DNA from: Amoebophrya sp. A120
Lineage: Eukaryota > Sar > Dinophyceae > Syndiniales > Amoebophryaceae
Direction: 5' to 3'
Length of the DNA stretch: 64,000 nt
Assembly: GCA_905178155.1 (NCBI GenBank)
Contig: CAJINV010000009.1
Span: 1,791,817 to 1,855,816, forward strand
Translations under genes and position numbers: made by a program
Notes under the pieces: model-generated
Told to the model about the DNA's origin: nothing
Database searches by the model: none
What the model saw: the letters and a program-made list of their open reading frames with translations, nothing else
In this document: positions 35,601 to 46,929 of the stretch, piece by piece
Layout of the letters: each line of letters starts with the position of its first letter
Position numbering within the stretch: position 1 is the stretch's first letter

Positions 35601-35975
35601 ATACCGGCAAAGTTTCGCGTTTCGAAATTTGTCCTTAGCGCTGCAGTCAGGATTTTCTGACAACAAATGTTGCTGTTCTCGTGTTGCTTCCCGCTGGTCT
35701 TCACGCCACCGACTACTGCTAGCGGTATGCGGAACGACACGATCTGCATCATATCCGCGGTTTGCTCTCCGCAGTAGGCGGTTGTGGTTCTCCCCACGCG
35801 CTCCTCTCGTTTGACGGCCGCTTTCAAGAGCACGGCGATCGACGATCCCTCTCCCTCTCACCAAAGGCTGTGGACGAAATGTGTTCTCGGACATCTGCAA
35901 CCCCTCCACAGGATGAATTCCCACACTGATGAGGGTGAACAGACACTGCATCATCTTCAGGACCTTCATCTTCAT
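32692..35975 (-). CDS. CCCH zinc-finger protein, diverged paralogue with two in-frame stops
   Basis: Exon 1 starts at the ATG at 35975 and ends at 35605; a 205-bp GT-AG intron (35604-35400) joins AKLCR to HKYSFNRYHFG in phase. This forms a finger KLC...GQPC...GDACVFAHK, then TWKTNAC and a second finger ending FCVWAHP. The order and spacing match the CCCH gene at 23963-28336, so the two are paralogues. An in-frame TAA (35262-35260) falls between the fingers, at the place where the paralogue has Asn. Exons between about 34960 and 34548 are unresolved. A 380-codon exon (34548-33401) follows, then introner element E, then the last exon (33215-32692), which holds an in-frame TAG near 33055. This is either a pseudogene or a gene with read-through stops. 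Confidence 0.55.
33221..33400. mobile_element. Introner element E (180 bp) in the right-hand CCCH gene
   Basis: The ends are a perfect TATCC...GGATA pair, and the 5-bp duplication TCCGC is exact (33216-33220 and 33401-33405). The left arm GTGCAAAAGTATCGC is shared with element D, so D and E are close relatives. Removing 185 bp keeps the frame (DQMR|TAVCNLL). A GT-AG alternative (GTAGAG...GGATAG) is also in frame and adds five residues. Confidence 0.87.
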
Positions 35976-36348
35976 CGATGGTCCTGTAACTGTATATTCT
36001 TCTAGTTCTAATCTAATTCTTGTGTGCTTCTGCTTCCTCTGTCTCACGGGCACAGATCGAAATAATTATATTTTACAAAGTAGAATCTATATACGATGCA
36101 ATTATACGTTGCGACTTCGCCAATACCGCGAAGGTAAATTTTAATTTTTTACAAATGTGCTTGATCTTATTCTTGTTATGATAAGTACTGCGTTCGCGTC
36201 GTAGTGCTTGTCGTTGAAGAGTTGAAGTTATCGAAGACTTCGCTTTCACCTTAGACTTAATTTCGGGAAGACGAAAGTGTAAGTGATGCCTGTCATGAAT
36301 AATTCAATAATGTGCGGGAGGTTACGCTTACGTTCCTCCCTCTTCGTA

Positions 36349-37028
36349 CTACGAAGAAAGACGAGGACCTTCTTGGAGAAACAGAGAAAGTTTAGTCTTC
36401 GTGGTCTTTATGGAGTGGATCAAATACTCATACCATGCAAATAAGATGCCGATCCTGAATATCATCCCCATCGAAAAGATCATCCAATTCTTTGGCTGTG
36501 GATCATGTCCATGCACATTCTTGCAGCGAACCTTTTGCAAGATAGACCTTGTTCTTCTGGGTCTGGTTCACGATCCTGCATGTGAAGATCTTGCATAGTG
36601 TAAGTTTTACCATCTTCGAGGTGAACGGCAAGACCAGCACCCCCAGTAGATCCTTTGCTAGTAAAAGTGATGACCTTCGAGGACAGATCCATATAGCTTG
36701 CTAGATCAAAGGTTTTCTCATTTTTGACGTGATAGCTAACTTACTTTTTATAATATATTGGACTGTGCTTAATGTCGGAGCACGATGGGTGAGCTATCGT
36801 TTGTATTTGTTTCAGCATTGCTATATCGAATCCTCGTCGTGGTCGGTTAACGCTCGCTGCGTCGCGTTGGCACTTGCCATGACACCGGAAATCGCAGGAC
36901 ATGAAATTCATGTGCATGAACAGCGCATGATCTTTGTCTTTGTGCAACACGACTCGCGCCGCTGTGTTTGAAGCTGCACCACCACCAGTTTCTGCCGGCG
37001 GGGGCGGCGTAGTCGTATTCGTAAACAT
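36349..37028 (-). CDS. Candidate small multi-exon gene
   Basis: Three short frames lie in order between the CCCH and STIL-like genes. The first (ATG at 37028) is Thr/Pro-rich, then charged, and a donor GGCAA|GTGCC near 36866 is in phase with an acceptor near 36700. The second begins YMDLSSKVITFTSKG. The third holds one membrane-like helix (MIFRIGILFAWYEYLIHS). I could not find an in-phase junction between the second and third. No family is recognised. Confidence 0.3.
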
Positions 37029-37121
37029 TAACTACATACAACATACTTAATCTACCACTGACATTTATCATTGCCTTTTCGACGACAGCAGCCCGATTGA
37101 CGATTGTCCCTCTTCTTGTTG

Positions 37122-40100
37122 CTACTTCAGCCTGCTTGTATACTTGGCAAGAATGGCGTTGACCTCTGCATCATCCTCGTCGTCGCTACTGGTTGCGGAG
37201 GGAATTTGGTTTCTCAGCGACGAAGTGCCGCGGAAGTGTCGGCTGATGCTTCGGTCCGCCGCTCCGTCGTCATCGCCGTCCTCTTCCTCGCTCGAGAGCT
37301 CTTCGTACTGAATCTTTGGCAATGGCTCAAGTGCCCTGCGCGGCTTTGCAGTTTTATTTGCATTTTTCTTGCCTGCTGTCACCGCGAGTTCAGCAGGATC
37401 CGCGTCGTTCGGCACTTGCCCAGAGGCCCCAGCTGCACTTCGTACGGAGGAGCCCGAGGCTCGAATGTCCTGCGCGCGGGCCTTCATGCGCAGGGCCCCC
37501 TGAGCGGAAACCGGAATAATGCTGTTGCTCAAACCGTCTGTAGTTGTGGCGCTTGAAGATGAAGTCGCATTACGCGCCCCGCCGTCTTCGTGCGCCGAGC
37601 GCACCGAAGAAAAAGCACCCGCGCCAAGGACAGGAGGGGATTTCGAGCGGTCGGATTTCTCCAGCGAGCTCTTCCGCGCCGAACTTCGCGGATACCGGAA
37701 GTTCAAGACCTTCAGGGGTGCCGTAACGGTGATGTCGGCGAGGTCATTCAAGCCGGTCCCGTTCATGCTTTCAGACATGGAGAAATCCTCCTCCTCTTCC
37801 TCCTCATCGGAGGCAAATTGGTCGAGTTCGCCATCGAAATTTGTCGCCGGAAGCGTCTTCTATCCCATGCAAATTAACCATCCCCATCCACTTTTTGCAT
37901 GACTAATACAGATTTTATAGACAACATGTTTTGCATGACAAATTGGATGGGGATGGTTAATTTTCACAGAATATCTTCCACCCGGCCGACATCACGCTGC
38001 TCGCGTCGGAATTCAGGTCGTCCTGGTCGTGGTCTCGGAAAGAGGGCGATTTGTCCGCAGCTATTCCGTGGTCAGTAAAAGCGTCTGGACTACTAGAAAT
38101 ACTTGCAGGAGCAGCCGCGTTTTGTATCTTTACGTTGTTCTTTCGATTTGATGATCCCTGCTTCAAAACTTGCAGTTCCGAGATACTTAGAGCATCGTCG
38201 TCGTTCTGATTCGTTCTCTGAGCTGTGTCACTTTTGTCTTTCTTCACGACGTCAAATTGTGAAGATGCCGACTGGGGTGGAGGCTGCTTCCGGCTGATGT
38301 ACACTTGCGGCTTACTGGCTCCGGGATTCGTGCTCGCGCTCGAGCCTCCTGCTTGCTGGTGAAAAACGGACGTGACAGCTGCAGATGCAGTGGCTGAGTT
38401 CGGTGTTTTCATCTCCCCGTTGTTTCTAGTGGTCTTCCTACGGGTGTTCTCGCTTCGCTCAGGGTCCGTCTCCGTCAACATTTCTTCATCCTGATGCACG
38501 CCAGTGGAGGATCTTGGGGACGTGCTGGGCATGCGGTCCGTGCTGTCCTTCGAGTGCGACGGCTTCTTCACTTTGTGAAACCCGATTTCGCGGTCGGGTG
38601 CGCGCGACCTCACGTGCGCCTGGTGGTGGTCGATCTGCTCGCGCGACCGGCCGGGATGCTCCACCTCGATTTCGACGCTCCTCTTGCCCGACGAGAGCGT
38701 GCTGTTCTTGCTGTTCACGGGCGACAATACCTCGCGAAACTGCTCGATCTGCTCCGGCTCGAGGGTGTCGCGGTACTCCTGGCTTTTGCGAAGCAGGATG
38801 TGTTCGCGTGTGCTGCTGGATGACGAGGTCGCCCGGGTGGCACCCTGAGTGTGATGCTGCTCTTCTACCACTGTACGCAGGGGCCCAACGATGGACGACA
38901 GGTGCGAGTAGGGCGCCGTTTCGAGCATGTAGTTGGCACTTTGGACCAGCTCGGCAGCAGAGGCGGCGGATCGGCTCGTCGCGTTCTTCGCAGCAGCAGA
39001 AGCAGCTCTCTGTTGTTGGCCAGTCGCAGCAGCTCCAAAGCCGAGATTCAGACCACTAAGAATCGAAGTGCTGGGGCCGTCAAACTGGATGCTCGTGTTC
39101 ACGGCGACACTGTGGCTCGTTTGCGCGGGCGGCGACCGCTCCTCTGCATCCTGGTCGTCTGGCCGTGGTCCTCTGGATGTTGCTCCGCTGGAAGACTCCT
39201 TCTGCTCGGTGGTCGAAGCGGCTTCTGTATGGATTATTAGTGTGCTGGACGAAGAGATTTATCTTGCGTATTAAATTGCTATGTTGAATTTGGTGTGAAC
39301 TTCTATACTGGAAGCCATAACAACTAGAGGACGTCGCATGCTTTTCACAAAAAAAACATACAACGAAAACAATCGAGGAGTCCGCTGCGATCATCGCGAG
39401 CAAGGCGGTGGAATATCAAAGACACAGGTGATGAATTTCGGAGACAGAGACAAACAAACTGCGGTCAGGTACGTATAAATATTTTTACTTTTCGCCAGTG
39501 CCGATGTCAGGTCTGTGACTTTCTGCTGTAGGGACAGCAGCTGGTCCTGCTGTTTCTGGAGGAACCCCCAAAGCTTCTCGTTTTTGCTCCAGGACGAGAC
39601 GGTCGAATCGTCGAGGCCTATTCGAGGCGGTGGACACTGCTTTTTCAGCGCGCTCCACTGGGCAGCAAAGTGATCGAGGTCCTGTGGCAGAAGGTTGATT
39701 TCCCGCGAGTCGAAAAGGAAAACTTGACCTCCCGTGAAGAAAAGGACGAGATGTCTCAGCGTATTTAGCTACCAAAAGTGAATAAACGAAACCGGTTCAT
39801 TGTTATGTGCTTGAAAAAAACACGAAAAAATCTTTAAAGTACATCTGTGGCTTGGAGCAAGAGATTATTTTCCGTGTGCTTGTTGTTCATGGTCTTTCCT
39901 GCGCCCAAGAATGTTCCCCCGGCGCGGCCAGTCTGCCCGGCGTTTTTCTCCGTTTTTGTGCCAAGACCACGGCCGCCGCTCCAAAAAACCTCGGTCTTTG
40001 GACTTCGCTGCGAGGGAGAGGCTGACCCGCTTTCCCGGCCGGCCGCCTCCTCCGCAGGAAGTAGATCGCCGGGGTTAATATCATCCTTCACGATCAAAGA

Positions 40101-41984
40101 GGAAACGTCCCCTCGCTGCAAGAAATCGAAGCTCGCGTTGTGCGAAGTCCGCAAAAACTGGTTGTGGTCGACAAAGCTCTCCTGCACGACCTTCTGTCTG
40201 GAAGAAGAACTGCGGATGCTCGCCGCCGCGGCTGTCGGCAGTGGCGTGCACAGCTGTAGCTCCACGGTTTTCCTGCTGTTCGTCGTGCCGGCCTCGTCGT
40301 AGTCCAACTCGACGGTCGCCGCGTAGGTAGTCTCCCCGCAGGTCTCCAAGTCCACGACCCTGTTTTTTGACAACGTGGTCTGGATAGTAGCTGCTGCTCC
40401 ACCGTCGTCGATTTTATGTTCCCCGGCGATCGTCGTGGAAAAGTTCACCTCGAACGAGCGCGTTAGCGCTTCTTGCTCCGTCGCGAGTTGTGGTCCTCGG
40501 TACAGAGCGAGGCAGAGAAACGTTTTCGGGCTTATGAAGATGCGATTATGGAGATTTTGGCTCGTCACAAACCGCATGCATGCCTGCCAAATCAGCGGGT
40601 GGTCCACCTGTGATAGGTTGCAAATAACATCAATTTCCAAACAATTACAATTTTGAGCGTTCATGTTGTACTACAGTCGATCATACGCAGATGAAGCTCG
40701 TTGAAGATGGTGATGACGTACATGTTACACTCCTGCTTCTTGTCAAACAAGATAAACAAAACGCTCTCCACCTTCAGTAAAGGGTATACTTAGTCAGTGG
40801 GTGGAGAGAAATTACGAGAAAGACAATAGACGATGACGAATGCCGAATGTATGCCGACACGACTCCTCGTGCGTAGTAAGTACTTGGTCCACTGCGATGG
40901 GTATTGTTCTGTCCCCACTTGCTTCCGCGAGATCCTCCATTTCATCTCCGCTCGTGGCGCCGCCCGGTGTCGTCCTTTCACTGCTATACACATTGACAAG
41001 GTCGACCCAAACGCCGACCAGCGGGGTTTTTAAGGCTGCTGGGTCGGTCTCGAGGAGTGGAATGGCCTTCCGTGTCTTGTCTAGCGTGACGTAGCCGAAT
41101 TCCATCTTCCCGCCGCGTCGCGTCGTCAACAACCTCTTCGACAGAGCGCAGTTGTCGCTCTGTAGGGGCACGTTGTAGAGAAGCGGCTTGAGCACGAAAG
41201 GGATGCGTGGAACTTTCGCGAGGAGCTCAATCCGCACCGTGGAGCTGTACCGATCCGCAAAGGCAATGCAGGAAAGCGCGAAAAATTTGTCGCACGGGAT
41301 CGGGCCCTTCTCCTGCATCGTGGAAGTATTGCGATAGGTGGAGATCTCCTGCAGTTGATCCGAGTCCAGCTCGGGCAAGCAGTGAATTACCGTCATGTCG
41401 GAACTCACTTCTGCGTAGGGGAGGCTGCAATTTTTTGATTTTCGGTTTTTAGTTTCAGGTGGAGGTTGATAGGATAGCTGTCAAAATAGCAATCTTTAAC
41501 ACTAGCTTCGTGTGCGTTCTAGTACCCTGCTCTCGCGTCATCTAGAAAATAGTTGCCTTCGGTTCGTCGAACACCGAGACTGCCCAGCGCCGCTCAACAA
41601 AACCAAAACGGTCTAAATGGGAGGAGAAAAGGATCAAAAAAATGAATCTTCATTTGTCACGACAATGCATATTTATAGGTAGTGCAGTGTCTGTCAGCAG
41701 TCTTACTTGTCGTAACGCTCCACGGCGAGATGCAGGACTCCAGGCGCAGTGCGCGAATGGGTCAGCAGCGATCCGCGACGGTAGCCCATGTAGCGGGAGA
41801 CAGATGTGGGAATGCTCAATACCGGCCGCGGTCCGGAGGGAAGATGTCGCACGATTCCCGAAGTTGTGCGATCCCACAGCACGTTGCGCCGCGTCGGAAA
41901 ATGATCCTCCGACATCACGCTCATGTTGCAAAAATGGGGCTCAGCAACACTCACAATGTAGTCAAACAATGCTCGTTCAACATC
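37122..41984 (-). CDS. STIL-like centriole assembly protein, six exons found
   Basis: Exons 41984-41707, 41424-40884, 40607-39843, 39768-39489, 39224-37974 and 37855-37122 give about 1,283 codons. Four introns (282, 276, 74 and 264 bp) are GT-AG with matching phases; the fifth is introner element F. The region around exons 2 and 3 reads [15 protein letters not shown]... then [11 protein letters not shown]...[13 protein letters not shown], the pattern of the STIL N-terminal domain. Exon 4 has a short coiled coil ([16 protein letters not shown]) like the STIL self-association helix. STIL/Ana2/SAS-5 proteins recruit SAS-6 to start centriole duplication and are targets of PLK4. The C-terminal half is low-complexity and acidic. 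The exon holding the start codon is missing; a weak candidate is the ATG near 42527. Identification is from pattern memory. Confidence 0.6.
37861..37973. mobile_element. Introner element F (113 bp) in the STIL-like gene
   Basis: Plus-strand ends are TATCC and GAATA, with arms of about 28 bp that share TTAACCATCCCCATCCA. The exact 5-bp duplication is TCTTC (37856-37860 and 37974-37978). Two inward TTTTGCATGAC motifs lie at the loop side. Removing 118 bp joins [12 protein letters not shown] in frame. It is closely related to elements A and G. Confidence 0.89.
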
Positions 41985-42828
41985 CTAGCTGCTCGTACCC
42001 CGGTAGCAACCGATGCTGCAGCATGATTCTCCAAGAACCGAATCTAAGTGGTCCTCCGACAGAAGCAACGAAGCAGAAGCAATATGTTTTGTATGATAAA
42101 TTGATGTTGAAGATCCTGCGCGTTTAATGCGCTACTTGCTTCCTACTTTCTGTAGTTTCCGATTCCGCTTTTCATTTTCTATATAGAATATCTATTCGCG
42201 TTTGTTCTTGTGGCAATTTTGTGAGAAAACCAAAACTCGCTCTTGCTCTCGGGAGCTAGTTCAGATACATGTACACGGCGGGGTGGACGTGGTAGAGCTA
42301 CATCACGAAAGCAGAGGCAGATATACTCCACCAGGTGGAGAGCAACAGAGCGACAATGAATACTTCCACTTCATCACGAGGACAACTTTGACGTTCTGTG
42401 ACACCATGATGTGAAAAATCAACAGAGCTCCTGTTGTGACTGTGTCGTGAAGTGGTCCATGTGCAGGATCTCACTGATGAACACCACCCGTAGTGCCATT
42501 TTTCCAATCGTGTTCTTCATTTTAAAGATACACTCATATCAAACATGTCCAGAATTTAGTTCTTGTTGACGACCTCAACACCGACTGACGGATGTTGCTG
42601 CTTGTGCTCTTTGTCTTACCGTCGCTTTATTTCATCTACTTGGTTTATTTGGCCAAGGAGCGCTTCCGTTTGGGCAGCGGCAGACTGTGTGGTGAAGTGT
42701 CCTCTTCACCTGCGAGTTATCGATCGTTGTGGAGGCCACGCACCGGAATCTTCTTCGTAATATGTAGTTGTTGTATCTCGATTCCGCATCCACGTGTGTT
42801 TCGCTCAGCCTAGTCAAAATTTTCTATG
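41985..42828. other. Region between RING and STIL-like genes
   Basis: This region should hold the first exon of the STIL-like gene. A minus frame starting at an ATG near 42527 reads MKNTIGKMALRVVFISEILH and has a weak in-phase donor (CGG|GTGGTG), but I cannot confirm it. Nothing else stands out. Confidence 0.35.
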
Positions 42829-43833
42829 TCATGGAAGAAAAAGTTTAATCGCCTGGAAAAAAGTCTTGCGGCAGAGGTGGCAACGCTTGTCTTTCAGTTT
42901 GTCCACACACGAACCACAAGCGGTATGTCCGCAGGGGACAAGAACCCGGTCTACGGTCCGCGTGAGGCACACACTACACTCCAGTGACGCGGCTGCAGGA
43001 GGCTCGACCGGCTCAATTGCGTCATGATCTCCTGAGGGAGCGACGGCCTGCGATGAAGCTGAAGCAAAGCGGCCTCCTGACGAGGTGTGCTCAACGCAAG
43101 AACACGAGCTGTTGGCAGGACCAGCTGGGGACGGTACTTGCTTTCGTTTCGTCTGGGGACGGATCTTGTTTCGTCCAGAAGGGGACGGTACTCGCTCAAC
43201 GCAAGTACCGTCGCGGCACTTGCTTTCGCTTCGTCGGGGGCGTTTTCGTATGCCGTGCACCAGGTTGTAGTCGTCGTTGTAGCTAGATGAACTACTTGGG
43301 CTTGAGCTCCCAACTGTGCTGCGGGACGATACAGAAGTTGATTCGTGGTCAATGTCTAGTTTAGGTCTCTTCTTCGGTGCACCAGTGGAAGATGCAGCGA
43401 GACGACCACTACACGGAGCAGAACTGGCGGGCTTCGCAACACTACAAAGAGGTCCGGAGCCTGATGTTGCTTTTTCTGTGTGAGCCAAATTATTTTTTCC
43501 GGGCGGGTGCATTGAAATTGTCGTTGTGTGGTCGTCCTCTTCGTCTCCAGTTGTCTCCTTGGCATGTCTTTTGGTTTCTCGACGTTCGACACCCGATCGC
43601 TCCGATTTGCACCAGTTTACAAAGCACAGGAACGTCTCGACCGTATTGAATCCGCGCCCTCGGTTCAATGTGTACGTATCCACCACGTCCTCATCGATGA
43701 TCCAACCGGCATCCAGCACCTTTGCCGCTTCTTCCAACGAAGCCTTTTCTTTTTCCGTGGGACGGGCTTGGACAAACACCCGCGCGAGAACGCCTTCTAA
43801 ATCCACAGAAAGTGAATCGCTTGGAGTGGACAT
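42829..43833 (-). CDS. C-terminal RING-finger protein, probable E3 ubiquitin ligase
   Basis: A single frame of 334 residues begins at the ATG at 43833 (MSTPSDSLSV); the frame opens two codons earlier at a non-ATG codon. Residues 1-90 are folded-looking (VLARVFVQARP; FNTVETFLCFVNWC). The middle is low-complexity with basic clusters. A compact C3HC4 RING lies at roughly 287-330: CSVC, then CGHTAC, GSC and CHLC, with all eight zinc ligands present. The protein ends a few residues after the ring (AIKLFLP). This type of short C-terminal ring binds an E2 enzyme and directs ubiquitin transfer. Substrate is unknown. No intron is needed. Confidence 0.75.
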   Translation of the reverse strand: MSTPSDSLSVDLEGVLARVFVQARPTEKEKASLEEAAKVLDAGWIIDEDVVDTYTLNRGRGFNTVETFLCFVNWCKSERSGVERRETKRHAKETTGDEEDDHTTTISMHPPGKNNLAHTEKATSGSGPLCSVAKPASSAPCSGRLAASSTGAPKKRPKLDIDHESTSVSSRSTVGSSSPSSSSSYNDDYNLVHGIRKRPRRSESKCRDGTCVERVPSPSGRNKIRPQTKRKQVPSPAGPANSSCSCVEHTSSGGRFASASSQAVAPSGDHDAIEPVEPPAAASLECSVCLTRTVDRVLVPCGHTACGSCVDKLKDKRCHLCRKTFFQAIKLFLP

Positions 43834-44585
43834 TTTCAAGCGTTTTTTTGATACAACCCGGCTCTAGATGCTGTTGCCGTTGCGCCGTTTATTTTTTCCT
43901 TATGAACTTTTTCTTTCGAGAAAATGTTGGTTACCTATCGGTGGAAAAAAACAAAAACCAACGATCGAAAACGCAATGCGTGCGAAACACAATTCAATGT
44001 CAAAGTCAAACTAACCAAATAGATCTTCCAGCTTCTCTGGAGGGTTTGATCTTTGTTCGCGTTGACTCAGCAAGTACGTCAAACATGCCCATGCGTCATC
44101 CAGAAGACTAACATCGAACAGATCCTCACTCTTAGTAGTTATGGATTGCAGCGATTGCAAGGAAAGTAGGAGATGCAGAACTTTTCTTGTAAGTAGCCAT
44201 GTTTATTGCTCACTCAGGCCAGAGGCGGAACGGACACGGAGGCACAGAAAAAATCAAAACGAAAACAAGCTACATTGAGATGAAGAAAAAGGAGCTCCCT
44301 ACTGCACTCGTGCTCCACTATCTGAGCGCCGAACAAAATCAAATACCTGCCTGAGCTTGAGGCAAGAAAGACAAGAAAGATAGAAGCACCGTCGAAGCGA
44401 ATTAGTATCAGATAATTGCGCAAAGGCGCATTTTCATATTTTTGTTTTTTTATATTTGTCTTTTGGTCTGCTGGTGTGCCTGCGTGTAGTTTTTTTTTGG
44501 GGCCGAAATGCGTGCCTACGTGTATAGCGTGATCTATTTTTGGTATTTTTTGAAAAAGATTTAGCTGCAGCGTTAATTATTGGAG
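43834..44585. other. Intergenic region
   Basis: AT-rich with no convincing frame. It holds the 5' flank of the RING gene and the 3' flank of the small basic gene. Confidence 0.45.
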
Positions 44586-45521
44586 TCAATGGAGGACTTC
44601 ATATTGTTTTGCATCTGCGGCCTCTTCGTCTTGTTCTACAGCCTTGATAGAGTTTGAGAAAGACACGATCGTTCGAAACAGCATGGCGGCGCTCTGATTC
44701 AGGTCAATCTGACAAACAGGAATACAGGAGGTTACAATGAGACAACAAGTCGCAAGCATCAATGGATCAAGATGATAACATAAGGCTGTAGTAATCTTCG
44801 CGTACTAAGACAACTAAATTGCAATTGAATTGAACAAGAATGTTGTGCAAAGTGAGAGAGTAGACGTAGAGTCTGAATGTTAATGTTTCTTCAGGGCATC
44901 AAAAATACATCTACAGGCAAGCATCTATATCAAGACACAGAGACAAAAATGTCAAATTGATTCAAAAAAGCAACAAGAACGAAGTTGTAATATCGCTTCT
45001 ACCGATACCGGTTCATTGTGCGAGTAAACCACGGACCCGCAGACGTAACGCCCCTTCTTCATCACGGAGAGCTGCAGTACTTCTGCGCTCGCTCGATTTT
45101 GTAGTTGTTTTTCATCCGCGAGTTGGTGTCAGTCTTCTTCTTCCCCGGGGTTTTCGCTGGGCTAGCCATTTTCGCAGCGCGCATCGCCGCGTCAAATTCG
45201 GCTTGGAGCAGCTGTTCATTTTTATTGCAGAACTGAACAAGACTGGTGAAGAACATGACAAAAGTACGTGTAGTGCAAACAAAGCAGCGTGAGTGTCCGT
45301 GTCAAAAAAACATGATGACACTCCGTCAGGAAGCTATTCTTTCTCGGTTGTAGCTCAAGTTCGGACTCCGACTCACACAAGCAACAAGCTACTTACCTGT
45401 CGTTCCGACTTTCCCCCACGGCTTTTCTTCGGCGATTCTTCCTTTTTCGGCGACTTCACCTTGTTCGCCTTTTTGGGCGACCGGGTTTTCTTAGCGCCTT
45501 TCACTTTCCCGCTTTCCTACG
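44586..45521 (-). CDS. Small basic multi-exon protein of unknown function
   Basis: Four coding pieces are visible. Exon a (about 45521-45399) is Lys/Ser/Pro-rich (KKTRSPKKANKVKSPKKEES) and ends at a perfect CAG|GTAAGT donor. Exon b starts after an AACAG acceptor near 45226 in phase and reads LLQAEFDAAMRAAKMASPAK. Exon c reads MKKGRYVCGSVVYSHNEP and ends at CCG|GTATCGG. The last exon (44708-44586) follows in phase with IDLNQSAAMLFRTIVSFSN and ends at TGA. Exons b and c abut in different frames, and no GT-AG intron fits, so an indel or an unusual junction lies near 45130-45180. The basic tail resembles chromatin proteins only in composition. I do not recognise the family. Confidence 0.5.
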
Positions 45522-45778
45522 GTTTTTTGATTTTGTATACTCTACGTCGCGTAATAAGCGGCCCTCAAATAAGGTCAGAGGTCACGAGACAACATTTGAC
45601 GCCCGGACGCTTGACGACAGAGCCTGACGCGCGTGACGTCGTATGGGCTAAGCACTAGTCGAACCGAAACCATGCCGCGCGGAGCACAAAGAATTTGCCA
45701 GGCAGACTAGCCTCTGCCTGCACTGTAAAGACCCTTGCATGCTAACCCCAATGCCGGCGACGCAGAAGCATCGGGGGG
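45522..45778. other. Junction between the small basic gene and the hairpin block
   Basis: No gene is visible. The 5' part would be the upstream flank of the basic gene, and the sequence grades into decayed copies of the 64-bp unit. Confidence 0.4.
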
Positions 45779-46160
45779 CTATCTGTCCTCTGCGTTTCTA
45801 AAAAGGGAGCTAGCGCGGTTCTTTCGCAATAATTCCGAGGGGCTAACCGCCCTTTGCATTTTGTACAGGAAATCTAGCCCGGTCCTGGGACAAAAATTTC
45901 GGGTGGCTAACCTCCCTTTGCATTTCAAAAAGGGAGGCTAGCCCGGTCCCTGGGCAAAGTTTTCGAGTAGCTAACCTCCCTTTGCATTTCAAAAAGGGAG
46001 GCTAGCCCGGTCCCTGGGCAAAGTTTTCGAGTGGCTAACCTCCCTTTGCATTTCAAAAAGAGAGGCTAGCCCGGTCCCTGGGCAAAAATTTCGGGTAGCT
46101 AACCTTCCTTTGCATTTCAAAAAGGGGAGTTAGCTCCTGCCCAAAAATTTCAGTTGGCTA
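45779..46160. repeat. 64-bp tandem repeat with a hairpin in each unit
   Basis: Six units begin at 45779, 45843, 45907, 45971, 46035 and 46099, exactly 64 bp apart. The core unit is CTAACCTCCCTTTGCATTTC, then AAAAAGGGAGGCTAGCC, then GGTCCCTGGGC and a spacer. The first part folds on itself (CCTCCCTTT with AAAGGGAGG). The outermost units are the most diverged, as expected for a tandem array that homogenises in its centre. Confidence 0.88.
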
Positions 46161-46860
46161 ACCTAGGTTTGCATTTCAAAAACCTAGGTTAGGAAAAATG
46201 AATTGGCGGGCTTTTGCTAGCCGCCCTTTTCAAAATGAAAAGGGCGGTTAGGAAAAAAAAAGCGCGCGGCCACGCACTCCCTTTCACACACTGCGCGCGC
46301 ACATGATGCTGGCGCCGTGGGAATAAAAAAAATTTTCGCGCGCTGCGCGCGCCCGAGTCGTAACCTTCTTCCTTCGGGAGTTAGCTCCTGCCCAAAAATT
46401 TCAGAGGGCTAACCTAGGTTTGCATTTCAAAAACCTAGGTTAGGAAAAATGAATTCGCGCACTTTTCCTAACCAAGGTTTTCAAAATGAAAACCTCGGTT
46501 AGGAAAAATAAATGTGGCCGTTTGCGAAGGCGGCCTTGGCAAACGGCCACATTTTTTTTTCCTAACCAAGGTTTTCATTTTGAAAACCTTGGTTAGGAAA
46601 AAAGGCCAAAATCATTTTTCCTAACCGAGGTTTTCATTTTGAAAAGGGCGGTCAGGAAAAATTTCAATGGGCTAACCTCTGTTTGCATTTCAAAAAGGGA
46701 GGTTAGGAAAAATGAATTCGCGCACTTTTGCTAACCGCCCTTTTCAAAATGAAAAAGGCGGGTAGGAAAAAAAATCCGGCCGCTTTCCCAGGTTCAGCCT
46801 GGAAAAGCGGCACATTTTTTTTTCCCCATTCAAATGAAAAGGGCGGTTGGGAAAAAGGCG
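46152..46860. repeat. Dispersed covarying hairpins of the same family
   Basis: About nine further hairpins share the frame CTAACC-arm-loop-arm-GGTTAG, near 46160, 46222, 46413, 46474, 46562, 46620, 46673, 46735 and 46835. Arms differ between copies (CCTAGGTTT, CCGCCCTTT, CCAAGGTTT, CCGAGGTTT) and most partner arms change with them. Loops are GCATTTC, TCAAAATG or TCATTTTG. GC-rich hairpins (46512-46548 and 46777-46812) and CGCGCG tracts lie between them. Confidence 0.85.
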
Positions 46861-46929
46861 CCAATTCATTTTTCCTAACCTCCCTTTTTCAAGTCTCGTT
46901 CTCGTGCCCAAGCCACGGCTGCCCATTAC

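Noticed and set aside
45779-46160. Regular 64-bp repeats as a CRISPR array
   Set aside because: The units have no unique spacers; the whole 64 bp repeats. The host is clearly eukaryotic.
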